Counted from the stretch's first letter, positions 17,951 through 27,618 are shown. The stretch is DNA of 64,000 nt from Methanohalophilus portucalensis (GCF_002761295.1 NZ_CP017881.1:914969-978968), one strand, 5' to 3'. The notes: generated by a model from the sequence alone, not told the origin. Program-made: numbers and translations.

Positions 17951-18623
17951 CAAGCCTCCTTTCAAGATAATCGATCAGTTTGGATATGGATAGGGTAAGC
18001 ACTAGATATACAAGAGCCACTCCAATATAAACTGGGAATGATGCAAAAGTTGTTGCTATATACAAACGGCCACTCTGCAGAAGTTCCGGTACACCAATGA
18101 TTGCCAGAAGTGAGGAATCCTTCAGAAGAACAATGAATTCATTTCCCATCGGAGGGAGGATATTTTTAAATGCCTGGGGCAGTATGATCTTTTTCATTGA
18201 TTGACTGTGAGTCATACCAAGAGACCGGGCTGCTTCCATTTGTCCCCTGTCCACCGATTGGATTCCTGCACGCACAATCTCTGCAACATAGGCACCACTG
18301 TTTATACTACAGACAAATACGCCTGCCAGAATTGGGTCTATACGCAGTGGCTGGCCTGTCATGCTACTTATCAATCCAGGTATTCCGTAATAGAACAGCA
18401 GGATCTGGACAAGCAAGGGGGTTCCCCGGATAACATCAATATATGTCATCGATGGCCATCGCAATGCTTTTCGGGAAGACATCTTCCCCAGAGCCACAAA
18501 TATGCCAATAATTGTCCCAAAAAAGACTGAAAGTGAGGTAACTTCGATGGTGATAAGAGCGCCCTGTAACAAACTTGGCATTACAGCAACAATGTGGCCT
18601 ACATAGGATTCAAGAATGCTCAC
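17928..18623 (-). CDS. Polar amino-acid ABC transporter permease
   Basis: A 231-aa HisMQ-type membrane permease. The N-terminal segment [24 protein letters not shown] is typical of the family, and the ATPase-contact loop is [22 protein letters not shown] (about residues 150-170). About five membrane helices are seen. It begins with GTG behind AGGTGA. With a single permease gene the channel is probably a homodimer. Confidence 0.9.
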   Translation of the reverse strand: MSILESYVGHIVAVMPSLLQGALITIEVTSLSVFFGTIIGIFVALGKMSSRKALRWPSMTYIDVIRGTPLLVQILLFYYGIPGLISSMTGQPLRIDPILAGVFVCSINSGAYVAEIVRAGIQSVDRGQMEAARSLGMTHSQSMKKIILPQAFKNILPPMGNEFIVLLKDSSLLAIIGVPELLQSGRLYIATTFASFPVYIGVALVYLVLTLSISKLIDYLERRLGVSDSRN

Positions 18624-18676
18624 AACATCACCTATTATAAGAAAAGCAGCATACCAAATGCTGCTTCAGTAGAATT

Positions 18677-19453
18677 TCAGCTGAAATACTCTGCCTGGAT
18701 TTCGTCATAGGTGCCGTCTTCTTCGACATTTTGCAATCCGTTATTTATCATGGTAAGAAGTTCCTCATTGCCACTTCTTACTGCGAAACCATATGACTCA
18801 CTGGTTAGCTGATCATTGATTATCTTGATCTGCCCATCCTGCTGGATCATATAGGACTCTGTCACGGGCAGATCGTTGATAACAACATCTACGCCACCAT
18901 TGATGAGTTCCATCATGACAACATTAACGGCGCCAAATTCCTTTACTTCACTCAGGACGCCTGCATCTTTGAGTTCATTGGCCTTGGCTGCGCCTGTGGA
19001 TCCAAGCTGTACTGCCGCGGTTTTGCCCTGAAGGTCATCCATACTGGAAATATCATCATTGTCTGATGCAACGGCTACAGCCAATCCTGCATTGATGTAA
19101 GGCTCACTGAAATCTACTTCCTTTTCCCTCTCATCGGTAATTGTCATACCCGAAGCTATTATGTCGATGTTACCACTTGAAAGAGCAGGAATTAAGGCGT
19201 CAAATCCGACATGCTGAACTTCCACATTGAAACCCTGGTCTTCACCAATTGCCTTTATGAGGTCAATATCAAAACCAACAATTTCGCCAGAGTCGTCAGT
19301 CATTTCAAATGGAGGAAAAGTGGGTTCGGTACCTACGACATAAGTAGGCATTTCTTCTACAGACGTTTCTTCCTGGTTATCACTACATCCTGAAACTGCC
19401 AGAATAGAAAAGACAACCACAGCTATCATTAGCATTTTTAAAAGATTTTTCAT
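18677..19453 (-). CDS. Amino-acid-binding lipoprotein (SBP family 3)
   Basis: A 258-aa periplasmic-binding-protein type 2 (SBP_bac_3). The lipobox is LAVSGC near residue 23. The fold begins YVVGTEPTFPPFEMTDDSGEIVGFDIDLIKAI, with the family's DIIASGMTITDEREKEVDFSEPY at about 95-120. Relatives bind glutamine, arginine or other polar amino acids; the ligand is not deducible. First gene of the transporter operon, preceded by a striking inverted repeat in its leader. Confidence 0.9.
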   Translation of the reverse strand: MKNLLKMLMIAVVVFSILAVSGCSDNQEETSVEEMPTYVVGTEPTFPPFEMTDDSGEIVGFDIDLIKAIGEDQGFNVEVQHVGFDALIPALSSGNIDIIASGMTITDEREKEVDFSEPYINAGLAVAVASDNDDISSMDDLQGKTAAVQLGSTGAAKANELKDAGVLSEVKEFGAVNVVMMELINGGVDVVINDLPVTESYMIQQDGQIKIINDQLTSESYGFAVRSGNEELLTMINNGLQNVEEDGTYDEIQAEYFS

Positions 19454-19484
19454 CTCTTATCCGTCCTATATTGTATACTGGGAC

Positions 19485-19511
19485 ATATGCAATATGCATA
19501 CAATTGCATAT
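19485..19511 (-). promoter_or_regulatory. Operator-like 9-9-9 inverted repeat before the amino-acid transporter
   Basis: ATATGCAAT (19485-19493) and ATTGCATAT (19503-19511) are perfect 9-nt inverted repeats separated by 9 nt that contain ATGCAT. The element lies 32-58 nt upstream of the binding-protein ATG. It is just downstream of an AT-rich TATA-like tract (about 19520-19535), where the transcription start would fall. This placement suits a repressor. Confidence 0.6.
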
Positions 19512-19663
19512 TTAGACAGTATTATTTATTGAGTAACTCAGGTTAGCATATGTCTGATAAAAATCTTCCTATTTAATGCGTACCAACAGGCAGACTTATG
19601 CTCCTGTGATGAAAAAATCTCTTAAATTGCAATGAAAGTAGAAGAAATAAAGTTAAAATAAAA

Positions 19664-20146
19664 TCAATTCAAAGTGGAAGCCACTCTTCGTTTATACCTG
19701 ATATCCATAACTCCATGGCTGCAACTTATCGACTCACTATCAGGATCAACGCTTGCAGGCAGAGTTACGTGTTGTGTCTCAGTACGGCCTGCGTCCGGGA
19801 AATGGACCGAAATGTCTACTTCATTGTGACGTGAATTAATTGATACAAGGTCTTCGTCAACTTTAACGTCAACTGTCACGTAAACATCATCGTCGGTCTT
19901 AAATGTTTCAACCAGGGGAGTTTGGTCTTTTACAAAAACATCCTCTGGTGTTTCCTCTTCTGGCGGTGACTGTTCATTGAATTGATCATTATTCATAGGG
20001 TTATGAGCAATGGAAAAACCATATACGAAAGGCTTATTGTCATTACCTTCTCTCATCTTTTCAAAAACATACTGAAGAAGGTCTTCGATGTCTTCGAAAG
20101 AATTGTTTTCGTCTCTATTGTTGTCATCTTTTTTGCGATCATTCAT
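19664..20146 (-). CDS. Hsp20/alpha-crystallin-like small heat-shock protein
   Basis: A 160-aa protein. The C-terminal ~80 residues (DDDVYVTVDVKVDEDLVSINSRHNEVDISV ... DPDSESISCSHGVMDIRYKRR) form an alpha-crystallin/CS-type beta sandwich. The N-terminal half is acidic and low-complexity (DDNNRDENNS; PPEEETPED) and probably disordered. The ATG at 20146 has GGGGAGG upstream; a longer reading from 20200 has no such site and runs into the promoter. Likely an ATP-independent holdase chaperone. Its promoter carries tandem repeats (20184-20201). Confidence 0.8.
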   Translation of the reverse strand: MNDRKKDDNNRDENNSFEDIEDLLQYVFEKMREGNDNKPFVYGFSIAHNPMNNDQFNEQSPPEEETPEDVFVKDQTPLVETFKTDDDVYVTVDVKVDEDLVSINSRHNEVDISVHFPDAGRTETQHVTLPASVDPDSESISCSHGVMDIRYKRRVASTLN

Positions 20147-20183
20147 GTTCTCTACCTCCCCGTTGTAGTAAAAAAAGATTGTT

Positions 20184-20211
20184 CGAACATATGCGAACAT
20201 AGTATATAAAC
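20184..20211 (-). promoter_or_regulatory. TATA box plus tandem TATGTTCG repeats before the Hsp20 gene
   Basis: On the minus strand TTTATATACT (about 20201-20210) is a good TATA box. Directly downstream are two copies of TATGTTCG (20194-20201 and 20184-20191). A tandem site at the expected transcription start suggests a heat-shock-type repressor operator, by inference. Confidence 0.5.
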
Positions 20212-20275
20212 CATTCCCTAGAGATATTGAATAATTATATCTGGCAGAAAACCAATAAGATTATGGGGATTATAA

Positions 20276-20770
20276 ATGAGTTTGAAATCTATGGAAAAAG
20301 CGACATTTGCTGCCGGATGCTTTTGGGGAATAGAGGCAGCATTCAGGGAAGTTGAAGGCGTTATTAGCACAAGGGTTGGTTACACGGGAGGGAGTACACC
20401 CAATCCCTCATATAAGGAAGTTTGTACCGGGCGTACAGGCCACGCTGAAGCTGTTGAGATTACTTACGATCCACAAATTGTAAGTTATGAACAAATGCTG
20501 GAAATTTTCTGGAATATTCATGATCCTACAACATCTAATCGGCAGGGGCCGGATATTGGAACACAATATCGCTCTGCTATATTCTATCATGACAAAAAAC
20601 AAAAGGAAACCGCTTTGAGTTGCCTTCATAAGTTACAGGAATCAGGCAAATACAAGACTATAGTTACAGAAATCGAGCCTGTTTCTGAATTTTATCCTGC
20701 AGAAGATTATCATCAGCAATATTTCGAAAAAATGGGAATATGTAGTTCTGGGAAATGCGGCTGGAAATAA
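20276..20770 (+). CDS. msrA: Peptide methionine sulfoxide reductase MsrA
   Basis: A 164-aa MsrA that reduces the S-epimer of methionine sulfoxide in proteins after oxidative damage. The active-site motif [10 protein letters not shown] holds the catalytic Cys (residue 15). [18 protein letters not shown] and [10 protein letters not shown] are family motifs. C-terminal Cys residues ([10 protein letters not shown]) can act as resolving cysteines for thioredoxin recycling. GGGG precedes the ATG. The UPF0305 gene follows 2 nt after its stop. Confidence 0.95.
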   Translation: MSLKSMEKATFAAGCFWGIEAAFREVEGVISTRVGYTGGSTPNPSYKEVCTGRTGHAEAVEITYDPQIVSYEQMLEIFWNIHDPTTSNRQGPDIGTQYRSAIFYHDKKQKETALSCLHKLQESGKYKTIVTEIEPVSEFYPAEDYHQQYFEKMGICSSGKCGWK

Positions 20771-20772
20771 GT

Positions 20773-21288
20773 ATGATCTGCGACCATTTAGACAATGAAC
20801 AAGAATTAATTTCCAATCTAAAGAAGAAGGCAAACCGGTTTACTCCTTCAGATTTTATGAAAATAAGGTCTCTTATGTTGCAAAGTACTGAAAACCTCCC
20901 TCCAAAATACAGGCAGATATATGGAGAGGAGTTATTCAGGCATCTTTATGAAACCATAGAGGAGATAAAAAGATACAATGCAACCACTCAACTCTCAACT
21001 TTTGATAGGGAAGATTGCCTGGAACTAATTCAGCGTATAGATTTAATGCAGGAAGAAGATAATGAAAAAAACAGGTTGTTCGCAGATCTGGCCAAATTAA
21101 CTTCAATATATCTCATATTTGTTGCGGGTAAACCCCTCCACCCTTTAAACATGGAATTCCCCGGAGGTCGCAAAATCGCAAAAAAAGATAATGAGTATTA
21201 TTGTCCCGCGAAAAACAAACAAAAAGATGTGGAAATTGCATTATGCAAATTTTGCATATGCAAAGATATGGATGAAATGGGAGAGTGA
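20773..21288 (+). CDS. UPF0305 (DUF2115) family protein
   Basis: A 171-aa member of UPF0305/DUF2115, an uncharacterised methanogen family. LPPKYRQIYGEELFRHLYETI and the C-terminal region with HPLNMEFPGG, YYCPAKNKQKD and a final CKFCICKDMDE are characteristic. The C-terminal cysteines may bind a metal. The ATG at 20773 begins 2 nt after the msrA stop, so co-transcription with msrA is likely; an ATG at 20755 inside msrA is the alternative. Confidence 0.8.
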   Translation: MICDHLDNEQELISNLKKKANRFTPSDFMKIRSLMLQSTENLPPKYRQIYGEELFRHLYETIEEIKRYNATTQLSTFDREDCLELIQRIDLMQEEDNEKNRLFADLAKLTSIYLIFVAGKPLHPLNMEFPGGRKIAKKDNEYYCPAKNKQKDVEIALCKFCICKDMDEMGE

Positions 21289-21295
21289 AGATCAC

Positions 21296-21475
21296 TCAGA
21301 TATTTGCTTCATCAACAAGCCTTTTGAAGAAAGCATCAGAAGCTCCCTGCCCGTCCAGAGGTCCACAGAACTTGATTAATTCCCAACCTTCATTGCCCAT
21401 TTCATTTAATTCGTCTTTGGTTTTACTCCAATCATCAGTTCTTATTGGTTTTATATCATATTCCCAGCAAGGCAT
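21296..21475 (-). CDS. Small DUF4177-like protein (59 aa)
   Basis: A short gene reading MPCWEYDIKPIRTDDW..., then LNEMGNEGWELIKFCGP and a C-terminus FKRLVDEANI. The WEY start and the LNxxGxEGWEL motif are those of DUF4177, a small family of unknown function. AGGTGA lies 7 nt before the ATG. It converges on the UPF0305 gene with a 7-nt gap. Confidence 0.8.
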   Translation of the reverse strand: MPCWEYDIKPIRTDDWSKTKDELNEMGNEGWELIKFCGPLDGQGASDAFFKRLVDEANI

Positions 21476-21803
21476 GTATTAATCACCTTTTTATCTTGTA
21501 GCTGAAAGTTGCAACTGCATCATATATAACACTTATTAAAAATTGTTTTTTATAATTAAACAAGTAAACTTAAGTAAACTGGCCAATCTACAATAGGTCA
21601 TTTTAAGAATTAAATTTTTTGACTATTAAGTTCTTTTAGTTTTGTATTCTATTCAATCCAAATATTATTTTACTTTTAGTTCCTTTAAATTTATACATTT
21701 ATTAATTCGCCATGTAACTTGATGCATTATTAGATATTGATGCATTATTAAATATGATGAAATCGTAGTTCCACCGTATTCTACATATCGAGGAGAACTG
21801 ATT
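21476..21803. promoter_or_regulatory. Repeat-bearing promoter region before the ACT/UPF0210 operon
   Basis: AT-rich spacer without a gene. AAGTAAACT occurs twice 10 nt apart (21562-21570, 21572-21580). GATGCATTATTA-ATAT is tandemly duplicated (21721-21738 and 21739-21755), shortly before the GAGGAG ribosome site at about 21790. These could be regulator sites for the downstream pair. Confidence 0.4.
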
Positions 21804-22082
21804 ATGACATCCACACGTTTTGTTATCACTGTAATTGGAATAGACAAAGTCGGGATAGTAGCACATATAACAAATATACTGGCCCAATTCGAGGTGAACA
21901 TTGTGGATATAAGCCAGACTATTATGGAAGATCTGTTCACCATGATAATGCTAACAGAGTCAAAAGAAAAGGGATTTGACCTTAATGCGTTCCAGAATGC
22001 AATAAATGCTGCTGGAGATGAACTTGGTGTTGAGATCCAGGTACAGAAAGACGATGTATTCCGTTTCATGCACCGTATCTGA
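21804..22082 (+). CDS. ACT-domain protein (UPF0237)
   Basis: A 92-aa single ACT domain: FVITVIGIDKVGIVAHITNILAQFEVNIVDISQTIMEDLFTMIML, with the family's beta-alpha-beta pattern and the ligand-loop GIDKVGIVA. Such stand-alone ACT proteins bind amino acids and regulate partners. GAGGAG lies 7 nt upstream. It is followed after 22 nt by UPF0210, a pairing found in many genomes, so this is probably the ligand-sensing partner. Confidence 0.9.
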   Translation: MTSTRFVITVIGIDKVGIVAHITNILAQFEVNIVDISQTIMEDLFTMIMLTESKEKGFDLNAFQNAINAAGDELGVEIQVQKDDVFRFMHRI

Positions 22083-22104
22083 ATTCCCAAAAGAGGTGGT
22101 ATAA

Positions 22105-23466
22105 ATGTTCATTCATCCTGAAGAAATAATGGAAACCATTCATATGATTTCCAGCATGAACCTTGACATACGAACTGTCACAATGGGAATCAACCTGCGA
22201 GATTGTGCTCATCCTGATATTGAGACTTTCAATGACAACATTCACGAGAAAATGACACGTTGCGCCAGCAAACTGGTTGATGTTGCAGACGAAGTCGAAC
22301 AAATGTATGGCATACCCATAATCAATAAACGTATATCTGTTACACCAATTGCCACAATTGCAGAAACATTCACACAGGAAGAGATAGTTTCCATTGCAAA
22401 GACTCTTGACAGAGCAGCCAATGAAATCGGAGTTGATTTCATAGGTGGTTTCACCGCTCTTGTCCATAAAGGAATGACAGATGGTGACAGAAGGCTTATT
22501 AATGCAATCCCTGAGGCTCTTGCAGTTACGGAAAAGGTTTGTTCTTCTGTTAATGTAGCAACTACGAAAGCCGGCATAAACATGAATGCTGTGAAGCTTA
22601 TGGGAAAAGTGATTAAAGAAACTGCAGACCTTACCAGGGACAGGGAAGGTATTGGCTGTGCTAAACTAGTAGTTTTTGCAAATGCCCCGGAAGATAATCC
22701 TTTTATGGCTGGTGCTTTTCACGGAGTCGGCGAGGCTGATTGCGTCATAAATGTTGGTGTTAGCGGTCCTGGTGTTGTAAATTCTGCTATAAGGGATCTG
22801 GATAATCCTGACCTTGGAGAAATTGCTGAGTGTATAAAGAAAACCGCCTTTAAAATCACAAGAATGGGAGAGATGACCGGCAGGGAAGTGTCCCGCAGAC
22901 TGGAAGCTGATTTTGGAGTGGTGGACCTCTCACTTGCACCCACGCCTGAAGTTGGTGATAGTGTAGCAGCTATCCTTGAGGCAATGGGGCTGGAAAGCTG
23001 TGGCACCCACGGAACCACAGCTGCTCTTGCATTGTTGAATGATGCGGTGAAGAAAGGCGGTGCAATGGCATCATCTTCTGTAGGCGGACTAAGTGGGGCT
23101 TTTATACCTGTAAGTGAGGATGCAGGAATGATAGAAGCTGTGAAACGTGGTTCACTGAAACTGGATAAGCTCGAAGCAATGACATCTGTATGTTCGGTGG
23201 GATTGGATATGATTGCAGTTCCCGGAGACACTTCAGCCTCTACGATTTCGGCAATTATGGCCGATGAAATGGCTATAGGAATGATAAACAGAAAAACAAC
23301 AGCAGTGCGCATCATTCCTGCACCGGGCAAAAAGACAGGAGATATGGTTGAGTACGGAGGATTGCTTGGAAGCTGTCCGGTCATGCCTGTCCACAAATTC
23401 AGTTCTGAAGAGTTTGTTAAAAAGGCAGGGCGTATCCCGGCACCAATACAGGCACTCACAAACTGA
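22105..23466 (+). CDS. UPF0210 (DUF711) family protein
   Basis: A 453-aa member of UPF0210/DUF711, a PFL-like fold family of unknown function. Recognisable stretches are [19 protein letters not shown] near the N-terminus, [21 protein letters not shown], and [52 protein letters not shown]. No Gly-radical motif is evident. AGAGGTGG precedes the ATG. It probably works with the ACT protein encoded just upstream. The 3' end overlaps the convergent kinase-like gene by 11 nt. Confidence 0.9.
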   Translation: MFIHPEEIMETIHMISSMNLDIRTVTMGINLRDCAHPDIETFNDNIHEKMTRCASKLVDVADEVEQMYGIPIINKRISVTPIATIAETFTQEEIVSIAKTLDRAANEIGVDFIGGFTALVHKGMTDGDRRLINAIPEALAVTEKVCSSVNVATTKAGINMNAVKLMGKVIKETADLTRDREGIGCAKLVVFANAPEDNPFMAGAFHGVGEADCVINVGVSGPGVVNSAIRDLDNPDLGEIAECIKKTAFKITRMGEMTGREVSRRLEADFGVVDLSLAPTPEVGDSVAAILEAMGLESCGTHGTTAALALLNDAVKKGGAMASSSVGGLSGAFIPVSEDAGMIEAVKRGSLKLDKLEAMTSVCSVGLDMIAVPGDTSASTISAIMADEMAIGMINRKTTAVRIIPAPGKKTGDMVEYGGLLGSCPVMPVHKFSSEEFVKKAGRIPAPIQALTN

Positions 23467-23989
23467 AAGTGTCAAAAGTGGAATTACAGAGTTCTTTACT
23501 CTTTTCCACAATATCGTCTACCACTTTCTTTTTGTTTGCCATTCCATTGATGTCAACAACAATATCTGCATATTTCCGGTACAATTGCCATCTTTCCAAA
23601 TACAATTTCTTAATTCCTTTTTCCCGGAAACCCACAATCCCCCTTTTCCAGGGATGGGATATTCTTTTTCTTATATTGGGAAAGGTATCATCAAGAAGTA
23701 TAATCAAAGATTTTTCAGAAAGGATTTCCATTGCAGCTTCCGAATAAATTGCACTACCACCTGTAGAAATCACTATTTTATCCTCTAAATCCAAATCTAG
23801 TATGGCATCCTCTTCAACTTTGATAAAAGCTGAATCTCCTTTTTCGTCAAGATAATCCTGTAAAGGTCCGCCTATTCTCTGCTTGATAAGGTCATCCACA
23901 TCAACAAATTTATAGCCTAAATGGGAGGCAAGGAGTTTCCCAATAGTGCTTTTTCCGACACCGGCCATTCCAATTAGGGTAATGATCAT
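23456..23989 (-). CDS. Shikimate-kinase-like P-loop kinase
   Basis: A 177-aa P-loop kinase resembling bacterial AroK: Walker [12 protein letters not shown], then [28 protein letters not shown] (the D-D and shikimate-lid pattern), [10 protein letters not shown] and a lid region around [13 protein letters not shown]. Archaea normally phosphorylate shikimate with an unrelated GHMP kinase, so this may act on another small molecule. ATG at 23989 is preferred; GTG at 23998 is possible. Start and substrate are uncertain. Confidence 0.75.
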   Translation of the reverse strand: MIITLIGMAGVGKSTIGKLLASHLGYKFVDVDDLIKQRIGGPLQDYLDEKGDSAFIKVEEDAILDLDLEDKIVISTGGSAIYSEAAMEILSEKSLIILLDDTFPNIRKRISHPWKRGIVGFREKGIKKLYLERWQLYRKYADIVVDINGMANKKKVVDDIVEKSKELCNSTFDTFSL

Positions 23990-24133
23990 AAATATCACTT
24001 GGTTTTATTAGGGGATAAATGCAATGTCTGCAAATTAATGAATGTTTAATAATTAAAAATTTTAATTCATCGGTTAGGTATATACGTTATAGTATCATAA
24101 TTATTTTCGGGTCTATTCTAGGGAGGTTTCAAT

Positions 24134-24355
24134 ATGAGTGAACTAAGTAAAGAGACTATAGTTTCGGAAATGATGGAAACAAACGAAAAAAACCCGGTGG
24201 GTCACGCTTTAAAGATGTTGACAGACTTCAGTGTGGAAACAAAGAGAGGAACCGTAAACGGCAAAGCGGGAGATTATATCGTCAAACGTAATAACGGGAC
24301 CGTTTCTGTACTTAAATCTTCGATGTTCTTCCGAAAATACCGAGTCCTGCGTTGA
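24134..24355 (+). CDS. Small hypothetical protein (73 aa)
   Basis: Unrecognised. MSELSKETIVSEMMETNEKNPVGHALKMLTDFSVETKRGTVNGKAGDYIVKRNNGTVSVL, then a basic end FFRKYRVLR. A strong GGGAGG site precedes the ATG and GGTATATACG near 24076 can serve as a TATA box, so it is probably expressed. The predicted fold is a short helix followed by beta strands. Confidence 0.7.
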   Translation: MSELSKETIVSEMMETNEKNPVGHALKMLTDFSVETKRGTVNGKAGDYIVKRNNGTVSVLKSSMFFRKYRVLR

Positions 24356-24515
24356 CAAAGGGCTTATTAATCTAACTTTTTTCGAACACATTCTGGCCAT
24401 TTTGAATATTCATTTTTCTGAGAATTTCTATTTGTTATAATATTTTCAGATGGCAATAGCAACTGTTATTAATATACTCCTCCATTGTGCAGTCAGTTCA
24501 ACAGGCGGTAGATGG

Positions 24516-25658
24516 ATGGAAAAAGGTAGGTTACTTGTTTATTTATCTATATTTACTATAATGGGATTGTCCAATGCAGTGATACCTATTCTTCCTGAAC
24601 TTGCAGGACTTGGATCTGGAAATCATGCAGTCGAATTGTCAAGTCTTCTTTTTTCTGCCTACTTTATAGGAGCTCTGCTTACGATGCTGCCATTTGGAAT
24701 ACTGGCAGAGAGATATGGCTTTATGAGATTTGTGACAATAAGCCTGGTGCTAACCTTTTTTTCAGGAGTTATAATGCTTTATACCAATGATATTCACCTG
24801 CTGATCCTTGCAAGATTGATGGAAGGGACTGCTTGTGGTGCATTTTTCCCTGCGGCATTTTCTTATCTTGGTTCATTCAACAAGAGAAAACAGTATATGG
24901 GAGAATTTAATTTCCTATTAAATGCAGGACTTGCTGCAGGTGTTGCTTTAAGTGGTCTTTTGGCTACCATGGGCTTAAAGTATGGTATCATGGCTTTTAC
25001 AGTTATATCTTTCTTGACCCTTATTGCGGGGATGGGATACCTGTACAAAAATGGCCGGGATAAAGAAAAATTGCAGTCTCCAATTATTGCTGAAATCCGA
25101 CAAAAGATCTTCACAACTTCAGGATTTCTGGTAGACAAATCTTATACGGGCATATGGATAATAGTTTTTGTACTGATAGGTACCAATGGTGTATTACTTG
25201 CTTTGTATCCTGATTACAGTACAGGCATGCTTTCCAAAGCCGAACTGGGAATTGCCATTGCTGTAAGCTATGTCAGCACAATGATATCTTCCATTTGGAT
25301 ATCACATACATCCATGGAATCAAAAAAAATGATCAATATGGGCATTGTGATAGCAGCTTCAGGAACTCTGGCGACGATATGGTTGCCCTTTGTAGGATTT
25401 GCGTTACTGGGATCCGGTTCGGGACTTGCAATGGTCGGATTGCCAACACTGCTGGCATCCATGAGTAAGAACAAAGGTATCACAATGGGTCTCTATAGCA
25501 CTTATACTTATGGAGGTCTTGCAATAATGCCTATATTTGCAGGAGCCCTGTCGGGATTTGTAGGACTGGAAATAATATTTGCGATTTTTGCGATTCTCCT
25601 TTTCCTGACCCTTTTTGTTAATTATAAAATGAGGTTAAATAAAACTTACATAAGTTAA
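24516..25658 (+). CDS. Major facilitator superfamily transporter
   Basis: A 380-aa MFS permease with 12 hydrophobic segments. The conserved loop after helix 2 is FGILAERYGFMRF (motif A variant), and helix 4 carries RLMEGTACGAFFPAAFSY. A central hydrophilic loop NGRDKEKLQSPIIAEIRQK separates the two halves. The ATG at 24516 directly before the first helix, with AGGCGGTAG upstream, is preferred over 24450. The substrate is not predictable; drug or sugar-like efflux is typical of this subgroup. Confidence 0.82.
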   Translation: MEKGRLLVYLSIFTIMGLSNAVIPILPELAGLGSGNHAVELSSLLFSAYFIGALLTMLPFGILAERYGFMRFVTISLVLTFFSGVIMLYTNDIHLLILARLMEGTACGAFFPAAFSYLGSFNKRKQYMGEFNFLLNAGLAAGVALSGLLATMGLKYGIMAFTVISFLTLIAGMGYLYKNGRDKEKLQSPIIAEIRQKIFTTSGFLVDKSYTGIWIIVFVLIGTNGVLLALYPDYSTGMLSKAELGIAIAVSYVSTMISSIWISHTSMESKKMINMGIVIAASGTLATIWLPFVGFALLGSGSGLAMVGLPTLLASMSKNKGITMGLYSTYTYGGLAIMPIFAGALSGFVGLEIIFAIFAILLFLTLFVNYKMRLNKTYIS

Positions 25659-25692
25659 AAGATATTTTTCCCATTGATACGACATTCTAAAA

Positions 25693-27618
25693 TTAAAGAG
25701 GGGATGTACCTATTCCCATAATTGTCAATTGTGTTTCCATGGGAGGATGTTTCCACCCTTCAGGAATCACTTTCTTTTCCTTTATATTGAAAGATATCTG
25801 ATCTTTTTTGATACCACAACTTTTCATATATTCAAACAGTACATTTTTGCCGTTATCTATGGAATAATCATAGGCTTGCGTGTAAGTTTGGAAACTCTTT
25901 CTTCCATTTTGGGAAAAAACAAGGAAATCCTGGTCGGGTTCGGATAAGGATACAGGCCTTATAAGGTATTCAAGCCTTTTGATTCCTTTACCATATAGAG
26001 CTCCAATTGCATTTCCTACATCTGCATGGTCGGGGAGAATGATGTCAGCGTCCACAATATTCCCAAGTGATTTTACATAGGGGGCTACAGGGCCACCAAT
26101 AAGAACTACAGGCGATTTCATTTTAAAAGTAGCAGGATAATTACCAGTTAGGGTTTCCATTATACTCTCTTTTTCGATATTTGGGAGGGCGAAGCATATA
26201 AGGTCATATGCCATATTGAGAGCAAATTTTTCTTTCAGTACTTCACATATTTCAAATTTGCTGCTAAAAGCAAATCTTGCAAGAATGTCAGCCCCGATCG
26301 ATGCGGCTTCCACATTCCATTGTTCATAATCTCCCAGTACATGTAATACATCTGTCGGAGTAAAACCTATAACCCTTATGAATCGTTTGCCTATAAGTAA
26401 GTCCAGCATATTTGATGAAATATGGCTCCTGGTGAGGGATGTCAGTTCCCTGTAAGACATCGGTTCACTACCAAGTACATCAAGTATTTTTCTTTCGTTG
26501 TCTGTTAACTCATGTTTGCCATAGCCATTTTTAACGAAAAATCTGGCTGGTTGGATATTTTCATCAAAAAGATCCCTTTGTGGATTAGAAGCATTTTTTA
26601 ATTTCGATATGAATCCCGGGTACATTTCTGCTGCAACACACAGAGGAATTAAGCGCCTGGGTCCTATGAAAAGTTCTCCTTTACGCGTCCAGATTCCACT
26701 ATCCCCCCCCATTGCCGAGGTCTCCATATGAATTGCACGTACTCTGGTTTTCCATCCTCCTACAATTCCACCAGACTCACTTAGTTCAGGGACCCCCTTT
26801 GAAATGGATGAAATATCAGTACTTGTGCCCCCAACATCTATTGTGACACAGGTGTGCCTCCCGCTTAAATGAGAAGCTCCGATAAGACTTGCAGCTGGTC
26901 CTGAAAATACGGTTTCTATAGGTTTTTTGAGTGCATCCTCGATACCTGTTACAGAGCCATCACATTTAAGCATCAAGAGCCTGGCACTTATCCCTCTTCT
27001 TCTGATATCTTTGATTATAGTTTCAATAAATTGCTTTATTACAGGAATAAGCCGTGCATTCAGTGTAGCCGTTACAGCTCTTTCATAAGCTCCTATATCC
27101 TGGGAGAGTTCATGACCACAAACAACTGGCATATCAACAATTGATTGAATCAATTCTCTTGTTTTTATTTCGTGATCCGGATTACGGATGCTGAAATGTG
27201 ATGAAATTGCAAATGCAGATACTTTATCCTTTACATCCTCAACAAAGGACTCGATGGGCTTAACATCAAGTTCTTGCATTTCCAGGCCTTTGTGATCATG
27301 TCCACCTTTTGCATGAAATATATGCTGGGAAGGAAAACCTTCGCTTTCGCTTCCATGCTCCCCAATCAGTATAAGTGCTACGGGATAGCCGGTATTTTCA
27401 AGGACCGTGTTTGTGGCAAGGGTTGTAGAGACAGAAACGACCGCAATATCTTCAAGATATTGAAAATCAAGACCATCAATTGAATTTTCGATACCTTCAA
27501 GTAAATCAGGATATGTTGTAAGTGCTTTGTTTGAACTGACTACTTTTCCTGAATTGTTTTCGATGATGACCACATCAGTATAAGTTCCACCGGCATCTAT
27601 GCCCAGGCTATATTTCAT
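25693..27618 (-). CDS. Hydantoinase A/oxoprolinase-family protein
   Basis: A 641-aa ASKHA-fold protein of the HyuA/5-oxoprolinase type. The N-terminus GIDAGGTYTDVVI is the phosphate-1 motif; TTLATNTVLE is family-typical; the central HyuA domain has VFSGPAASLIGASHL and TIDVGGTSTDIS, and VVLIGGPVAPYVKSL lies near the C-terminus. Methanogen versions are single-chain and often of unknown role; ATP-driven ring opening of a lactam-like substrate is inferred. The start overlaps the stop of the CDF-like gene by 4 nt (ATGA), so the two are translationally coupled. Confidence 0.82.
   Translation of the reverse strand: MKYSLGIDAGGTYTDVVIIENNSGKVVSSNKALTTYPDLLEGIENSIDGLDFQYLEDIAVVSVSTTLATNTVLENTGYPVALILIGEHGSESEGFPSQHIFHAKGGHDHKGLEMQELDVKPIESFVEDVKDKVSAFAISSHFSIRNPDHEIKTRELIQSIVDMPVVCGHELSQDIGAYERAVTATLNARLIPVIKQFIETIIKDIRRRGISARLLMLKCDGSVTGIEDALKKPIETVFSGPAASLIGASHLSGRHTCVTIDVGGTSTDISSISKGVPELSESGGIVGGWKTRVRAIHMETSAMGGDSGIWTRKGELFIGPRRLIPLCVAAEMYPGFISKLKNASNPQRDLFDENIQPARFFVKNGYGKHELTDNERKILDVLGSEPMSYRELTSLTRSHISSNMLDLLIGKRFIRVIGFTPTDVLHVLGDYEQWNVEAASIGADILARFAFSSKFEICEVLKEKFALNMAYDLICFALPNIEKESIMETLTGNYPATFKMKSPVVLIGGPVAPYVKSLGNIVDADIILPDHADVGNAIGALYGKGIKRLEYLIRPVSLSEPDQDFLVFSQNGRKSFQTYTQAYDYSIDNGKNVLFEYMKSCGIKKDQISFNIKEKKVIPEGWKHPPMETQLTIMGIGTSPL

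Noticed and set aside
22719..23459. 246-aa minus-strand frame within UPF0210
   Set aside because: Antisense shadow of a well-conserved gene; Ser/Pro-rich composition typical of reverse frames.
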